A DNA stretch of 64,000 nucleotides, from positions 368,990-432,989 of the forward strand of contig JAMXHR010000001.1 of NCBI GenBank assembly GCA_023955635.1, read 5' to 3'. The DNA is from Methanosarcina sp. ERenArc_MAG2. Lineage in GTDB: Archaea > Halobacteriota > Methanosarcinia > Methanosarcinales > Methanosarcinaceae. Made by a program: the position numbers and the translations under genes. Shown piece by piece: positions 17,361 to 28,110 of the stretch. Position 1 is the stretch's first letter. The number at the start of each line of letters is the position of its first letter. The notes under the pieces are model-generated. The model was not told the origin of the DNA and ran no database searches. It saw nothing but the letters and a program-made list of their open reading frames with translations.

Positions 17361-18731
17361 TTACTGAATGGTTTCGAGAAGCCAATCAGGTGCATCTCTG
17401 TCTTTTCTCTCAAGCAGGGTGTTTCCTATGCGCTCCACCAACCTTGCAGCACCTGCGTATCCCATGATCGGGAAGTAGTGGAGGTTTGCCCTGTCCGTGA
17501 TCGGGAAACCTACCCTGATAAGGGGTACGTCCTCTGCTCTTGAAATGAATTTCCCGTAAGTGTTACCTATCAGGAGGTCTACGGGCTTTCGCTTGATGAT
17601 CTGGTGAAGCATGAAGAGGTCCCCTCCGGAAATTACATCGGCTTCTGGATATTCCAGGCCTATGAGTTCTTCAACTCCTTTTTCAAACTCCGAGTTCTGA
17701 GTACCGGTGAGCACTACACTTGGTTCCATGCCCATTTCCAGCACCAGGCTGGTGAGGCCTTCAATAATATCCGGGTCCCCATAAATGGCTACTTTCTTTC
17801 CATGGTAATGCGGGTGAGCGTCAGTCATCATGTCCACAAGTCTTCCCCTCTCGTCTTCAAGCTCCGGGGGAATTGCCACGCTGGCAAGTTTTGCCGCGTT
17901 CATGATGAAACGGTCAGTGTTTCTGATTCCTATGGGGGTGGGCCCTATTTTTGCCGGGATTTTGTAGCGGCTTTCCAGGATTTTTGCTGCTGAACCTCCT
18001 GCCATTCTACAGAGAGCAATTGTCCCAAGAGAGTTTGCAGAGTCTTCTATATCCCCTATCGGAGTGCCGCCTTTAGGGTACATGGTATTTTCTCCAGTGA
18101 GGGGAGCATCAAAGACGTCAGTCGTATCCGGGAAGACAATGCTTGAGATCCCCATAACTGAGAGTATACGTTTCATTTCCCGGATATCGGCAGGCTCCAC
18201 GAAACCAGGGATGAGATTGAGTTTTCCGTTTGGCTTGCTTTTGCTGGCAAAGGTAGTCACAAAGGACTTTACCATATTGTCATAGCCAGTGATGTGGGTG
18301 CCCACGTAACTTGGGGTGGAAGCTGCACAGATCTTGATCGAAGGGTCTATGAGTTCTTCGGCTCTGATATCTTCTACAATGGACCCAACGTCGTCACCTA
18401 TAGTTTCTGCCACGCATGTGGTATGAATGGCAACTACGTCGGGTCTGTAGATAGTGGTCAGGTTTCCCAGAGCTTCCTTGAGGTTTGCTGCGCCTCCGAA
18501 GACGGCGGTCCCTTCAGAGAAACTGCTGGTCGTTGCAACGGAGTTTTCGCGGTAGTGCCTGCTCAGGCACATACGCAGGTATGAGAGACAGCCCTGTGAA
18601 CCGTGGCTGTGCGGCATGCAGTTGTGTACACCAAGCGCTGCATAGACTGCGCCGATTGGCTGGCAGATTTTTGCAGGATTGATGGTTACTGCTTCTCTGG
18701 TTACTTCTTCACATGGAGTATAGTCTAACAT
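17361..18731 (-). CDS. nifK: nitrogenase MoFe protein beta subunit NifK
   Basis: A 456-residue beta subunit of dinitrogenase. The three P-cluster cysteines are visible in NPAKICQPIGAVYAA, HGSQGCLSYLRMCLS and TTCVAETIGDDVGS. The protein is shorter than the proteobacterial NifK (about 520 residues) because it lacks the N-terminal extension, as usual for methanogens. It is intact and starts 12 bases after the nifD stop. About 110 bases separate it from nifE. It is expected to form the alpha2beta2 MoFe protein with NifD. Confidence 0.95.
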   Translation of the reverse strand: MLDYTPCEEVTREAVTINPAKICQPIGAVYAALGVHNCMPHSHGSQGCLSYLRMCLSRHYRENSVATTSSFSEGTAVFGGAANLKEALGNLTTIYRPDVVAIHTTCVAETIGDDVGSIVEDIRAEELIDPSIKICAASTPSYVGTHITGYDNMVKSFVTTFASKSKPNGKLNLIPGFVEPADIREMKRILSVMGISSIVFPDTTDVFDAPLTGENTMYPKGGTPIGDIEDSANSLGTIALCRMAGGSAAKILESRYKIPAKIGPTPIGIRNTDRFIMNAAKLASVAIPPELEDERGRLVDMMTDAHPHYHGKKVAIYGDPDIIEGLTSLVLEMGMEPSVVLTGTQNSEFEKGVEELIGLEYPEADVISGGDLFMLHQIIKRKPVDLLIGNTYGKFISRAEDVPLIRVGFPITDRANLHYFPIMGYAGAARLVERIGNTLLERKDRDAPDWLLETIQ

Positions 18732-18743
18732 TTTTGTCCCTCC

Positions 18744-20341
18744 TTACTCTGCTCCTTCAGCTTTCCACGGTGGGCGTATGAATTTCCAGGTGGGGCTGTG
18801 CAGGGCCATGTCCATGTCCCGTGCGAAATTCAAGACCCCGGAAAAGCCGGTGTAGCGTCCGCTGTAGTCATATGAGTGAATCTGCCTTGAGGGGATTCCC
18901 ATCTTCTGTGCCCAGTATTTGTCCTTGACCCCCGAACAGAAGATATCGGGTTTGAGGGCTTTTACAAGGGCTTCGGTTTCATGGTGGTTGAGGTCGTCAA
19001 TGACAATGGTTCCATCCTTCGTCTCGGGGAAAAGCCCTTCATAGTCCATGAGTCCGATTTTCTTTTTAAGTTCTTCAATCCTTTCCGGGCTGACAGCAGG
19101 CTCGATATTTTCATCTCGTTCGTAGTGTACATCCTCAAGCATGGAACCTAAAGCCCCTCCCTTTATCTGAGGGATGATCTGCCTGCCCTCATAGTCGTCT
19201 CTGTGGGCAAACTGGTAACCTGCAACAATTACTTTCATGCCGAGTTCTTCAAAGAGGTTAGTGTAGTGGTGACTTCTGGAACCCCCTGAATAGATGAAGG
19301 CTGTTTTTCCCTGGAGTTTCTTTCTGTACCTTTCGACTTCAGCCTCGTACTTCACTTTTTCTTCGGCGATTATTTCTTCGGTTTTCCTGGTAATTTCCGG
19401 ATCGTCAAAGAACTCTGCCATTTTCCGGAGGGATTTTGCAGTAGTTTTCGTGCCCACGTAGTTGACTTTCAGCCAGGGAACCCCGTATTTTTCTTCCATC
19501 ATACGGTTCGTGTAGTTGATGGAACGGTGGCAGAGCAGGATGCTGAGCTTTGCTCTGTGCGCCTGTGCTAGTTTATGGAATGAACCGTCTCCGGTGAAGG
19601 TCGAAACAATCCTGTATCCTATCTTTTCAAGGATTGGCTTAATTTCCCAGAGATCTCCTCCGATGTTATATTCTCCGAAGATATTGATGTCAAAGGGCGT
19701 TGGATTTTTAAGTTCCTCAGTTCCGATCAGGTGTTCCATCAGAACATTGCTTGCAATGTGGTGGCCTGCTGACTGGCTGACTCCTCTATACCCTTCACAT
19801 CTGGAAGGGATAACCTTAATTCCATATTCTTTTTCGGCTTCCCTGGCAACGGCCTCGATGTCATCGCCGATAAGTCCTACAGGACAGGTAGCAGAGATGC
19901 TGATTGCTTTCGGCTTGAAGATTTTCATAACTTCGTCAATGGCTTTCTTGAGCTTTTTTCCCCACCAAAGACGATGTCAGTCTCCTTCATGTCCGTGCAC
20001 ACGCAATAATTGCTAAAGTTATCTTCGCCTTCCTCTGCCTTTGCAAAGTTTCGCCTGGTTCCCCAGGTGAAGTATGCACATCCAATCGGACCGTGGACAA
20101 GGTGAACCATATCTTTGATCGGCCCCATGACCACACCTTTCGAACCCGCAAAGGCACATCCGCGGTTTGTGATAATACCAGGAATTACTTTATCATCGGC
20201 GTCGATGTGCTGTTCGGTGGAACAATCCCTGACAACAATGTGTTTTCTCCTGTTCCTTGCAGCTTTTTCCGGGAGCACCTTCAGTATTTCATCGACAAGC
20301 TTTTGTCTGTCTTCAATTTCCGAACCAATTTCCGCTCCCAT
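18744..20341 (-). CDS. nifD: nitrogenase MoFe protein alpha subunit NifD, frameshifted
   Basis: Catalytic subunit of dinitrogenase, about 532 residues once repaired. P-cluster cysteines lie in TNRGCAFAGSKGVVMGP, VHGPIGCAYFTWG and SATCPVGLIGDDIEAV; FeMo cofactor ligands are the cysteine of LSILLCHRSINYTNRM and the histidine of SRQIHSYDYSGRYTG. The frame breaks in the T6 run at 19954-19959 (A6 in sense); a seventh A gives GGEKKLKKAIDEVMKIFKPK. The 50-residue insertion around YERDENIEPAVSPERIEEL is typical of the Anf/Vnf-like and methanogen NifD lineage. The start ATG 20341 shares one base with the nifI2 stop. Confidence 0.93.
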
Positions 20342-20717
20342 TACACCAACTCCTTGTTAACGGTTGCATCTCCGCTTTCTCCAGTCCGAATGCGGAGTGC
20401 TTCACTAATGTTTGACACGAAAATTTTTCCGTCCCCAAGATGTCCTGTCTGGTTTACTTCGATGATTTTCCCGACAACCTCGTCCACACTGTTATCATCC
20501 ACCACAACTGTGAACATCCTTTTTGGAATGAAATGAATGCAGGTTTCAGTTTCCTTTGCCGGGTCAGGAAGGGGAGGTCAAATTCAAAGCAGAGCCCTTT
20601 TTGCTTTCCACGGCCCATTACCCTTCTCACGGTAAATGAGGGAAAGCCGCATTCCAACAGGGCTTCCTTGGTTTTCTGGACTTTGTTCATCCTTATTATT
20701 GCCGTAATCTCTTTCAT
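20341..20717 (-). CDS. nifI2: nitrogenase PII-like regulator NifI2, frameshifted
   Basis: PII-family protein that with NifI1 inactivates dinitrogenase when ammonium returns, an arrangement found in methanogens. It starts [20 protein letters not shown] and contains [12 protein letters not shown]. The frame breaks at the G4 run 20571-20574; a fifth base gives [20 protein letters not shown], then [20 protein letters not shown] and [20 protein letters not shown], the conserved PII C-terminal lobe. Repaired length about 125 residues. The stop TAA overlaps the nifD start by one base. Confidence 0.92.
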
Positions 20718-20742
20718 GGGGATTTTCCTCCGAAAAACCAGT

Positions 20743-21069
20743 TTAAAGTCCGGCTTTTCCCGTTCTTATGGTGTAAGCCTCTTCCACGGGGTTTACGAAG
20801 ATTCTTCCGTCCCCATACTTTCCGGTTCTGGCAGATTCCATTATAGTTTGTATGACTTTGTCCTTGTGTTCGTCTTCAACTACCATCAGGAGCATGGTCT
20901 TCTGAAGTTCGTCGTAGTGGATGTCTGCAATATGGATTCCTTTTTGCTTCCCCCTTCCGAAGACTTCCATTTTTGTAAGGGAAATACAGCCCTCTTTTTC
21001 CAGGCTCTCGACAACTTTAGATTCCATACCTGGCCTGATGATTGCACGTATCATTTGCATTGTTTTCAT
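20743..21069 (-). CDS. nifI1: nitrogenase PII-like regulator NifI1
   Basis: An intact PII-family protein of about 105-108 residues. It has [20 protein letters not shown], the T-loop region with [20 protein letters not shown], and the C-terminal [20 protein letters not shown] that holds PII nucleotide-binding residues. NifI1 and NifI2 act as a complex that senses 2-oxoglutarate and nitrogen status in methanogens. It sits between nifH and nifI2, 14 bases after nifH and 25 before nifI2. The start may be any of three closely spaced ATGs at 21069, 21060 or 21054. Confidence 0.93.
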   Translation of the reverse strand: MKTMQMIRAIIRPGMESKVVESLEKEGCISLTKMEVFGRGKQKGIHIADIHYDELQKTMLLMVVEDEHKDKVIQTIMESARTGKYGDGRIFVNPVEEAYTIRTGKAGL

Positions 21070-21083
21070 CTCCGTACATTAGA

Positions 21084-21980
<897 letters not shown>

Positions 21981-22102
21981 CTTTCTATAGGTTTAATATA
22001 TATTTTCTCGAATTATGTTCATTTTCCTAACTTTGGGAAAGGATTAATAAGCAATTCCCGGTAAATTGCAAAGGCTAAAATGAATAACAGGAAAACCTTT
22101 CC

Positions 22103-23378
22103 ATGATCCCTGAAGCCTCGTATGATGTAATAGTTGTGGGCGCAGGTCCTGCAGGTTCTACATCCGCCCTATATGCCGCAAAGAGCGGCGCCTCGGTCCT
22201 TCTGCTTGATAAAAAAAGAAATCGGAAGCCCAATCCAATGTGCCGGTTTTCTTCCCCATGCTTCGGAAGTCCAGGCTCTTCTCCCTGATGCCAGACTGCC
22301 GGATACGCTGAAAAACTACCCAGATTTCTGCGTGCTGCAGCAAATTACTACTCAACGCATAGTCCTTCCAAACTGCAGTGTAAAAGAGTTCGTTGTCAGG
22401 GGCACAGTCCTTGACAGGCGCAGGTATGACCAGTTCCTTGTCGAGCAGGCTGCAAAAGCAGGGGCTGAACTCATGATCAAAACTCACGTGACGAAATTGG
22501 AGGGCACAACCGTTGAAACCTCAGGAATCTTCGGGAAACACAAAATAAAAGCAAAGGCCATTATAGGAGCTGACGGCCCAAATTCCCTTGTCGCAAAATC
22601 AAAAGGTCTCAACCTTAAGCCCGAATCAAGGGAGACTTCTGTTGCTATCGAATACCAGGTCAGAAATGTGGATATTGATCCTTTTGCTCTGGAGATGTAT
22701 TTCGGAAAGGATTTTGTGCCTGGCGGCTACGCATGGATTTTTCCCGAAGGCGAGAATCGGGCAAATGTCGGGATTGGAATCAGAAGCGGCATGGCTGAAA
22801 AAGGGGTTTCTGCGAAAGAGTACCTGCACCGTTTTATGCGGGATCATCCTCTTGCCGGGCCCAAACTGAAAAACGGCATAATCATGAACGTTATTGCAGG
22901 CATTATCCCTGTGAACGGCGCGCCGGAGAGAACTGCAACCGAAGACTCGCTGATTGTAGGGGACGCGGCAGGCCAGATTATTGCGACAAACGGAGGTGGA
23001 ATCCCTCCTGCAATGATTGCCGGAAAAGTGGCAGGAGAAACTGCAGCCGAATTTGCAGCCGGGAAATGCAAGCTTGAAGAATACGACCATCGCTGGCGAG
23101 CTCAGTTCGGGCCGGCACTTGAAACGTCAGTGCAGGCAAGGCGGCTTATGGACGGGATCATGAAGTCCGACACTCTCATGAATGCAGCTTTCAAACTTAT
23201 TTCTCCTGAGCAGATGAAGGTCATGCAATGTGGAAAACTTCCTGGTTCTGTAAAATTCGGGCTCCAGGCCCTGAACAGGGAAAGAAATGATCTGTATGTA
23301 AAAGTCGGAAAAAGAAATGATCTGTATGTAAAAGTCGGAAAAAGAAACGATCTGTATGAAAAACAGGAACAGAAATGA
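22103..23378 (+). CDS. geranylgeranyl reductase-family FAD-dependent oxidoreductase, frameshifted
   Basis: A flavoprotein of about 424 residues. The FAD-binding motif is DVIVVGAGPAGSTSALYAA at the N-terminus; the second FAD site is DSLIVGDAAGQIIATNGGG near residue 290, and PGGYAWIFPEGENRANVGIG is typical of archaeal digeranylgeranylglycerophospholipid reductases, which saturate isoprenoid lipid chains. The frame breaks at the A7 run 22211-22217; six As give LLLDKKEIGSPIQCAGFLP. The C-terminus ends in a ten-residue tandem repeat (RNDLYVKVGK twice, then a variant). It is transcribed away from nifH, 197 bases apart. Confidence 0.85.
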
Positions 23379-23398
23379 TCTGTATGGAAAATAGGAAC
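23281..23398 (+). repeat. 30-base tandem repeat at the end of the flavoprotein gene
   Basis: Two identical 30-base units (23281-23310, 23311-23340) are followed by a diverged 30-base unit (23341-23370) and a 28-base unit after the stop codon (23371-23398). In frame they encode RNDLYVKVGK copies. The array crosses the stop codon, so copy number can change the protein end. Confidence 0.9.
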
Positions 23399-23505
23399 AG
23401 AAATCATCGGTATGTGAGAACAGAATAAACCTAATTCTTTTCTAATAACGGGCGAGGGGAAAATAAAAAACCGAGGATTAAAAGGCAAGGAAAAAAGAAA
23501 AAAAT

Positions 23506-23517
23506 CCCGAATTCGGG
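23506..23517 (-). terminator. hairpin plus T tract after TPR gene
   Basis: CCCGAATTCGGG is a perfect palindrome. On the minus strand, just past the stop at 23525, it is followed by a long T-rich run (23491-23504). Confidence 0.6.
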
Positions 23518-23524
23518 TTCCACT

Positions 23525-23890
23525 TTATGCTCCTTTCTCTTCCATATAGGTTTCTTCTGTCTCCTCTCCAGCTTCTCTTTCGGATACCTTTATCTTTCTC
23601 AATTCGGTTTCAGCGTCTTCTTTATTGTACTTTGCTTCCAGGTAAGCAGGCCGGATCTCAAGGGCTTTATCAAAGGAGGCAATAGCTTCTTCATACCGGT
23701 TGAGGAGAATGTATTCAAGCCCCCTGAGGTTCCAGACTCCTGCAAAATCAGGTTTCAGTTTCAGCACCTTATCAAAATACTCTATTTTCGTTTCGGGATC
23801 GGTTTCGCTGACTGCAAGCCCATACCATTCCTCTGCGGTTTTACCTTCGATTTTCTTTTTGAACAAATTATCCAGAAATCCCAATGGCAT
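23525..23890 (-). CDS. small tetratricopeptide-repeat protein
   Basis: A 121-residue protein. Two to three TPR units are visible: AEEWYGLAVSETDPETKIEY, FDKVLKLKPDFAGVWNLRGL and YEEAIASFDKALEIRPAYLE, with the canonical alanine, glycine and proline spacing. The tail after residue 95 is highly charged (KKIKVSE and EETEET). TPRs mediate protein contacts; no partner can be named. It is a single-gene unit with its own hairpin terminator. The start is taken at the second methionine codon, preceded by GGGAA. Confidence 0.75.
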   Translation of the reverse strand: MPLGFLDNLFKKKIEGKTAEEWYGLAVSETDPETKIEYFDKVLKLKPDFAGVWNLRGLEYILLNRYEEAIASFDKALEIRPAYLEAKYNKEDAETELRKIKVSEREAGEETEETYMEEKGA

Positions 23891-24030
23891 CACTTCCCAT
23901 TGAATATAATGTGGGGTCTGTAGAAATAGATAATTATCCTTCTAACCAATGGAAACCGAAAATAAAACTCAGAACATATGGTGAAAAATTAAAAGTATAA
24001 GAATATTAAAAAATAAAAAAATTTGCCTGC

Positions 24031-24936
24031 TTACAGTGAAAGCAACTGTGTTTCATTAAGTAAGCTTGCAAAGTCGGAGGTTATTACCATTTTGGTAATG
24101 TTTCCTGTTGTAGTTACGTTATAGGTCACTCCGCGTTCGCTCGAATTTGCCTGGAGGGCTGTAATGTTCCGGGCCACTTCGGGTTCCACGTTAAGGAAAA
24201 TGGACGTATCTGTGTAACTGCCATTGTCCAGCTTTTTGAAATCCCTATAAAACTGTTCAGCTGGGATATCCGTAACATTAGTTTTTGTTGTTACTTGCTG
24301 GAAGATTGCATCCTCAGGATCCGCATGGCTCAGCAAGTTATTGTATTCGGTGGTTGCAGTTGCATTTCCCTCCAGCACATCGATCGTTTTCTCAATTGTC
24401 TGGTGGGAACCGAGGATTACAGGGCTTCCGACTACATTCCATATATCCTGAGTGTTATTTGTTCTTGCAAGAAGGTAATATCCATGGTACGGGACTGCAC
24501 CCCAGGGAACAAGAGTCTTCTGTTCCGGAATATGGTGGAGTTCGAACCCGTTTCCATCGGCATAAATTGCACCGTAGCGTTTCGTAACATCTGCACCATA
24601 CAGGGACTCCATCATTTTTACATTTCCAACGGCCTGTTCCATTGGTGTTCCTGTTGCTTTATTCAAGTTCACATACGTCGCACTTATTACCCCTTCAGGA
24701 GACATATTCAGTCCGTCAGCAATGGAATTAAATTCATGGTGTATCTGTTTTCCCTGAACCTGGGAAAAGGAAATTGTGGAACTATTATTTCCAGTTTCTG
24801 CAGTGGAAACACTATCATTTTTATTTTCTGAGCCGTTCGAAAAAAATATCATGCCGACTGAAAGAAGCATTGTCGCGGCCAAAAAAATAGCCAGATATTT
24901 CTGGTTTTTTGTTGCTGGATCCTTTCGTTTCATCAA
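24031..24936 (-). CDS. membrane-anchored extracellular protein of unknown function
   Basis: A 301-residue protein with one N-terminal transmembrane or signal segment (YLAIFLAATMLLSVGMIFF, about residues 14-33) after a basic start. The rest is predicted outside the cell: it is rich in N-x-S/T sequons (GNNSST, NNTQD, GNATA, TNVTD, NGSYTD, NSSERG), suitable for N-glycosylation. Around residue 120-165 it has GADVTKRYGAIYADGNGFEL and PWGAVPYHGYYLLARTNN. I do not recognise a named domain; similar proteins of unknown function seem common in Methanosarcina. It is followed at its 3' side by the TPR gene in the same direction, 140 bases away. Confidence 0.7.
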   Translation of the reverse strand: MMKRKDPATKNQKYLAIFLAATMLLSVGMIFFSNGSENKNDSVSTAETGNNSSTISFSQVQGKQIHHEFNSIADGLNMSPEGVISATYVNLNKATGTPMEQAVGNVKMMESLYGADVTKRYGAIYADGNGFELHHIPEQKTLVPWGAVPYHGYYLLARTNNTQDIWNVVGSPVILGSHQTIEKTIDVLEGNATATTEYNNLLSHADPEDAIFQQVTTKTNVTDIPAEQFYRDFKKLDNGSYTDTSIFLNVEPEVARNITALQANSSERGVTYNVTTTGNITKMVITSDFASLLNETQLLSL

Positions 24937-25124
24937 TGAAACCTCATAACATAATGTGGATTTTTCTAGAACATACTTTTGATGCCTAAATATGTTGGCA
25001 TGAATAAGTTTTCTAATACGTTTCTCTTAAAACGTGAATCTCAGACCAGAGACGAAGTTTAAATTGGAACCTCTGGTGTTGAATAATCCTTATAGCCTGT
25101 AAATTTAGTCAATGATGAGGAAGT

Positions 25125-26558
25125 TTAGTCAAGAGTGAGGATTTTGAGCATGTTCGTGCCTCCGGGTTTTCCTGAAGCAGGGCCCTGAGTAAAAACTACG
25201 ATATCTCCGCTTTTTACAAATCCCATTTCTTTAGCTTTTTGTGTAGTTTCTTTTTCCCAGCTTTCAATTGTTTCTTTCACAATGACAGGATAAACACCAT
25301 AGGATAGAGAAAGAAAGCTGCAGGTTCTTGGGACGCGGCTGAAAGCAAGGATCCAGGGTTCAGGCTTGAAGCGTGAAATTCTCCGAGAGGTTGCCCCGCT
25401 TCTTGTGGGGGTAAGTATAGCTGCAACCGGTAATTTCTGCAGGGCTTCATGCACCTGGAGAGTTATTACCTCGTCCACTGACATTTCCCTTGCCGTGATG
25501 CCCTTGATCATTGTATCAAGTCCCCATTTTGTCCGGGAACGCCAGTTTTCGGTGGTTTTTGCAATTTTTGCCATCATCTCAACGGCTTCCACAGGATAAT
25601 TCCCGACCGCCGTTTCTTCCGAAAGCATGACCGCATCCGTCCCATCAAGGATCGCATTGGCAACATCTGTCGCCTCTGCACGGGTAGGTCTTATGTTGTC
25701 AGTCATTGAAGCCAGCATTTGAGTGGCTGTAATTACCGGAATCCCAAGAAGTTTTGCACTCTGGATAAGTTCTTTCTGGACTGAGGGAACTTCCTCGATA
25801 GGTATTTCGACTCCCAGGTCTCCCCTGGCAACCATAAGGGCGTCGGTTTCTTCAAGAATTTCCTTAATATTTTCTACAGCCTGCCTGCGCTCGATCTTAG
25901 CAACAATATATACGGACTTTCCTATTGATGCAGCAAAGTTCCGAACCTTACGGATGTTTTCGGCATTTTCTACAAAAGAAATACTGAAAGTGTCAATTTC
26001 TTCATTCAGGGCAAATTCAAGGATTTTTAAGTCCTTTTCTGTTACAGGATCAAGAAAAATCTTTGCTCCCGGAAGATTCAGCCCTTTGTGAGAGTAAAGC
26101 TGTCCTCCAATAAGGACCTTGCAAAGCACGTCTTTTCCCGATACTTCCAGGCAGCGCAGCTGGATATAGCCGTCGCTTAAGTAGATAAGGCTTCCAGGAG
26201 CTACGCTCTCCGGAAGCTGCTTATAACTTACAGGGATGCGTTCTGCACTTCCCGGAGACTCATCAACCGTAAGGGTCACAAAGTTTCCTTTCTGAAGCAT
26301 AAGCGGTTCTTTTTCCAGTTTGCCTATGCGGATTTTCGGGCCTGGTAAGTCGGCAAGAATTGCAATCGTTCTTTCAAGCTCTTCTGCAACTTTACGGACT
26401 CTCCGGATTACTTCGCTATGGCTTTCGAAGTTCCCATGGGAAAAGTTGATCCTTGCCACATTCATGCCAGTGAGCATAAGTTTCCTGATCACTTCTTCGG
26501 AAGAAGATGAAGGGCCTATGGTACAGACGATCTTTGTCTTATGGTCCGGGATTTGCAT
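25125..26558 (-). CDS. pyk: pyruvate kinase
   Basis: A 477-residue enzyme that converts phosphoenolpyruvate and ADP to pyruvate and ATP. It starts MQIPDHKTKIVCTIGPSS at ATG 26558, with GAGG about nine bases upstream; the longer frame to 26582 has no such site. Key motifs are NVARINFSHGNFESH, DLPGPKIRIGKL, the catalytic-lysine region TFSISFVENAENIRKV, VARGDLGVEIP and VITATQMLASMTDNIRPTRA. The C-terminal domain (PTRSGATSRRISRFKPEPW) is present. It lies 75 bases after an aldolase gene in the same direction, suggesting a glycolysis operon. Confidence 0.96.
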   Translation of the reverse strand: MQIPDHKTKIVCTIGPSSSSEEVIRKLMLTGMNVARINFSHGNFESHSEVIRRVRKVAEELERTIAILADLPGPKIRIGKLEKEPLMLQKGNFVTLTVDESPGSAERIPVSYKQLPESVAPGSLIYLSDGYIQLRCLEVSGKDVLCKVLIGGQLYSHKGLNLPGAKIFLDPVTEKDLKILEFALNEEIDTFSISFVENAENIRKVRNFAASIGKSVYIVAKIERRQAVENIKEILEETDALMVARGDLGVEIPIEEVPSVQKELIQSAKLLGIPVITATQMLASMTDNIRPTRAEATDVANAILDGTDAVMLSEETAVGNYPVEAVEMMAKIAKTTENWRSRTKWGLDTMIKGITAREMSVDEVITLQVHEALQKLPVAAILTPTRSGATSRRISRFKPEPWILAFSRVPRTCSFLSLSYGVYPVIVKETIESWEKETTQKAKEMGFVKSGDIVVFTQGPASGKPGGTNMLKILTLD

Positions 26559-26633
26559 ATTTACACGGCCTCTACTGTTCAATCTCTGATCAATGCCGCC
26601 TTCATAACTGATATCAGGCCTTCGGCAACTTTT

Positions 26634-27557
26634 TTATTTACTCTTATTTATTTTTATGGCTTCTTCGACGCTTGCATCTTCAATAGTTATTGCATAGACA
26701 GCATTACACATGCGGACAGCCTCTTCCAGAGGCCGTTGGTGGATATTTCTTCCGGTTGCATTCCCCTGTGCTCCAGAGATATGAATCTGGTCATGGAGCT
26801 TTTTCAGGAAGGCATCGGCTTCGTCACTGGTGCCACCTGCACAAACGACTTTTGAGCGCCCGGCTGCTTTGACGGCTTCCTTGAATATCTCAGCAGATTT
26901 TGCCCCTTCCTTTTTCGGGTAATTGACTTTTACAAAGTCAGTTCCCAGGCAGGCTCCTACTCCTGTCGCTCCTGCAATCAGGTGCGGGTCCTTTTCGTCT
27001 TTTACCGCGGTTCCGCGCGGGTAGATCCAGAGTACGGACATCATACCATGCTGGTGGGCGTCGTAAATTATTTGAGCAGCCTGCACAAGCATCTCTGCTT
27101 CGAACTCGCTACCGAGATAGATTGTATATCCTACGCCAAGAATATTAAGCCCGCTGTTTTCCTTAAAGTCAACTACCTGCTCTACGTCATACCAGAGGTT
27201 ACTGAAGGGATCAGCCTGAGCTGTCTCAACAAGATTGGTTTTGGAGTTTACCTTTACAAGATAGGGCACGTTTCTGTAATCCATGCCGTAGCGGGCCATA
27301 AGCCCAAGCTGGGTTGCAAAAACCCCAATTTTTGCCTGAGATGCTATCCTGAAAAGATGTTCAGGATCAGCATCATCTTCAGGCACTCCTTCTCCATAAA
27401 AATCATCGTTTAGATGTTCTACCTTCTGGTCGCCTGCAAAGAGCATGAGCCTGCCGGTTCCCCTGGTAATTTCCATATAATTATTCACGTACGTTTCACG
27501 CATTGCTTTCGGGACATCTAGAGGTACGATTACGTCCTCTTTATTAATTGAAAACAT
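26634..27557 (-). CDS. archaeal class I fructose-bisphosphate aldolase (DhnA type)
   Basis: A 307-residue Schiff-base aldolase. Start ATG 27557 (MFSINKEDVIVPLDVPKAM) has GAGGT eight bases upstream; the frame open to 27704 has no signal. Features are LMLFAGDQKVEHLNDDFYGE, MSVLWIYPRGTAVKDEKDPH, FVKVNYPKKEGA (the likely Schiff-base lysine) and VVCAGGTSDEADAFLKKLHD. The family also includes enzymes of aromatic amino acid synthesis, but length and sequence fit the Methanosarcina fructose-bisphosphate aldolase. It precedes pyk, and a decayed copy follows upstream at 27737-28110. Confidence 0.85.
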   Translation of the reverse strand: MFSINKEDVIVPLDVPKAMRETYVNNYMEITRGTGRLMLFAGDQKVEHLNDDFYGEGVPEDDADPEHLFRIASQAKIGVFATQLGLMARYGMDYRNVPYLVKVNSKTNLVETAQADPFSNLWYDVEQVVDFKENSGLNILGVGYTIYLGSEFEAEMLVQAAQIIYDAHQHGMMSVLWIYPRGTAVKDEKDPHLIAGATGVGACLGTDFVKVNYPKKEGAKSAEIFKEAVKAAGRSKVVCAGGTSDEADAFLKKLHDQIHISGAQGNATGRNIHQRPLEEAVRMCNAVYAITIEDASVEEAIKINKSK

Positions 27558-27736
27558 GTGTATAAACCTCAATTTTTTGAATATATAAATATCTGAGACC
27601 GTTTTCAAACTTGCGCGATGAGGCTGGTGCCTGATCTCAAAAGCGATCTCTGAAGAGCTAATTTGATAAGGGTTAGGTCTTCGATTTTCCACATAAACAG
27701 CCAATTTTTTGTCTATTTGTATATATTGTTGCCCTT

Positions 27737-28110
27737 TTAGTACCTTCCATTACTGGTACTAAAGGGATCATCCTCGAAAGTATCTACAAGTTTAATCTCG
27801 GAGTTTACTTCCATGAGATAATGCACGTTCTTTATTGTCCATGTGATATCGCGTGATTCCAACCTATGTTGCAATCCTGAAAAAATGTTCCGGATCAGAA
27901 TTATTTTCAGACTCTCTTTTTCTATAAAAACCATCGTTTATATGTTCTGCCCTGATTTCTGGCAAAAAGTAGAAGCATGTCGGTTCGCCTCATCACCTTC
28001 TTGCAATTTATCACAACCTCCATGTCTTTTTTAGTGCTGTTTCACTTATTGCTTTCGTGATCTCTAAAGGTACGATGACGTTTTCTTTGTTAATGACATC
28101 ATGCGTCAAC
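27737..28110 (-). pseudogene. decayed partial copy of the aldolase gene
   Basis: Immediately upstream of the aldolase, translated pieces match its N-terminal half: INKENVIVPLEITKAISET (aldolase INKEDVIVPLDVPKAMRET), then MLLLFARNQ (LMLFAGDQ), then NVHYLMEVNSEIKLVDTFED and DPFST (NVPYLVKVNSKTNLVETAQA, DPFSN). The pieces lie in different frames with internal deletions and stops, and nothing downstream of the DPFS region remains. It looks like a tandem duplicate that has died. The drift is far beyond sequencing error. Confidence 0.8.

Noticed and set aside
18744..20341. Programmed frameshifting in nifD
   Set aside because: The slippery-looking run is a simple A homopolymer, the same kind of break occurs in unrelated genes throughout the window, and no conserved downstream structure is seen.
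27737..27934. A separate 65-residue gene next to the aldolase
   Set aside because: Its sequence matches the middle of the aldolase and is one piece of a dead copy.
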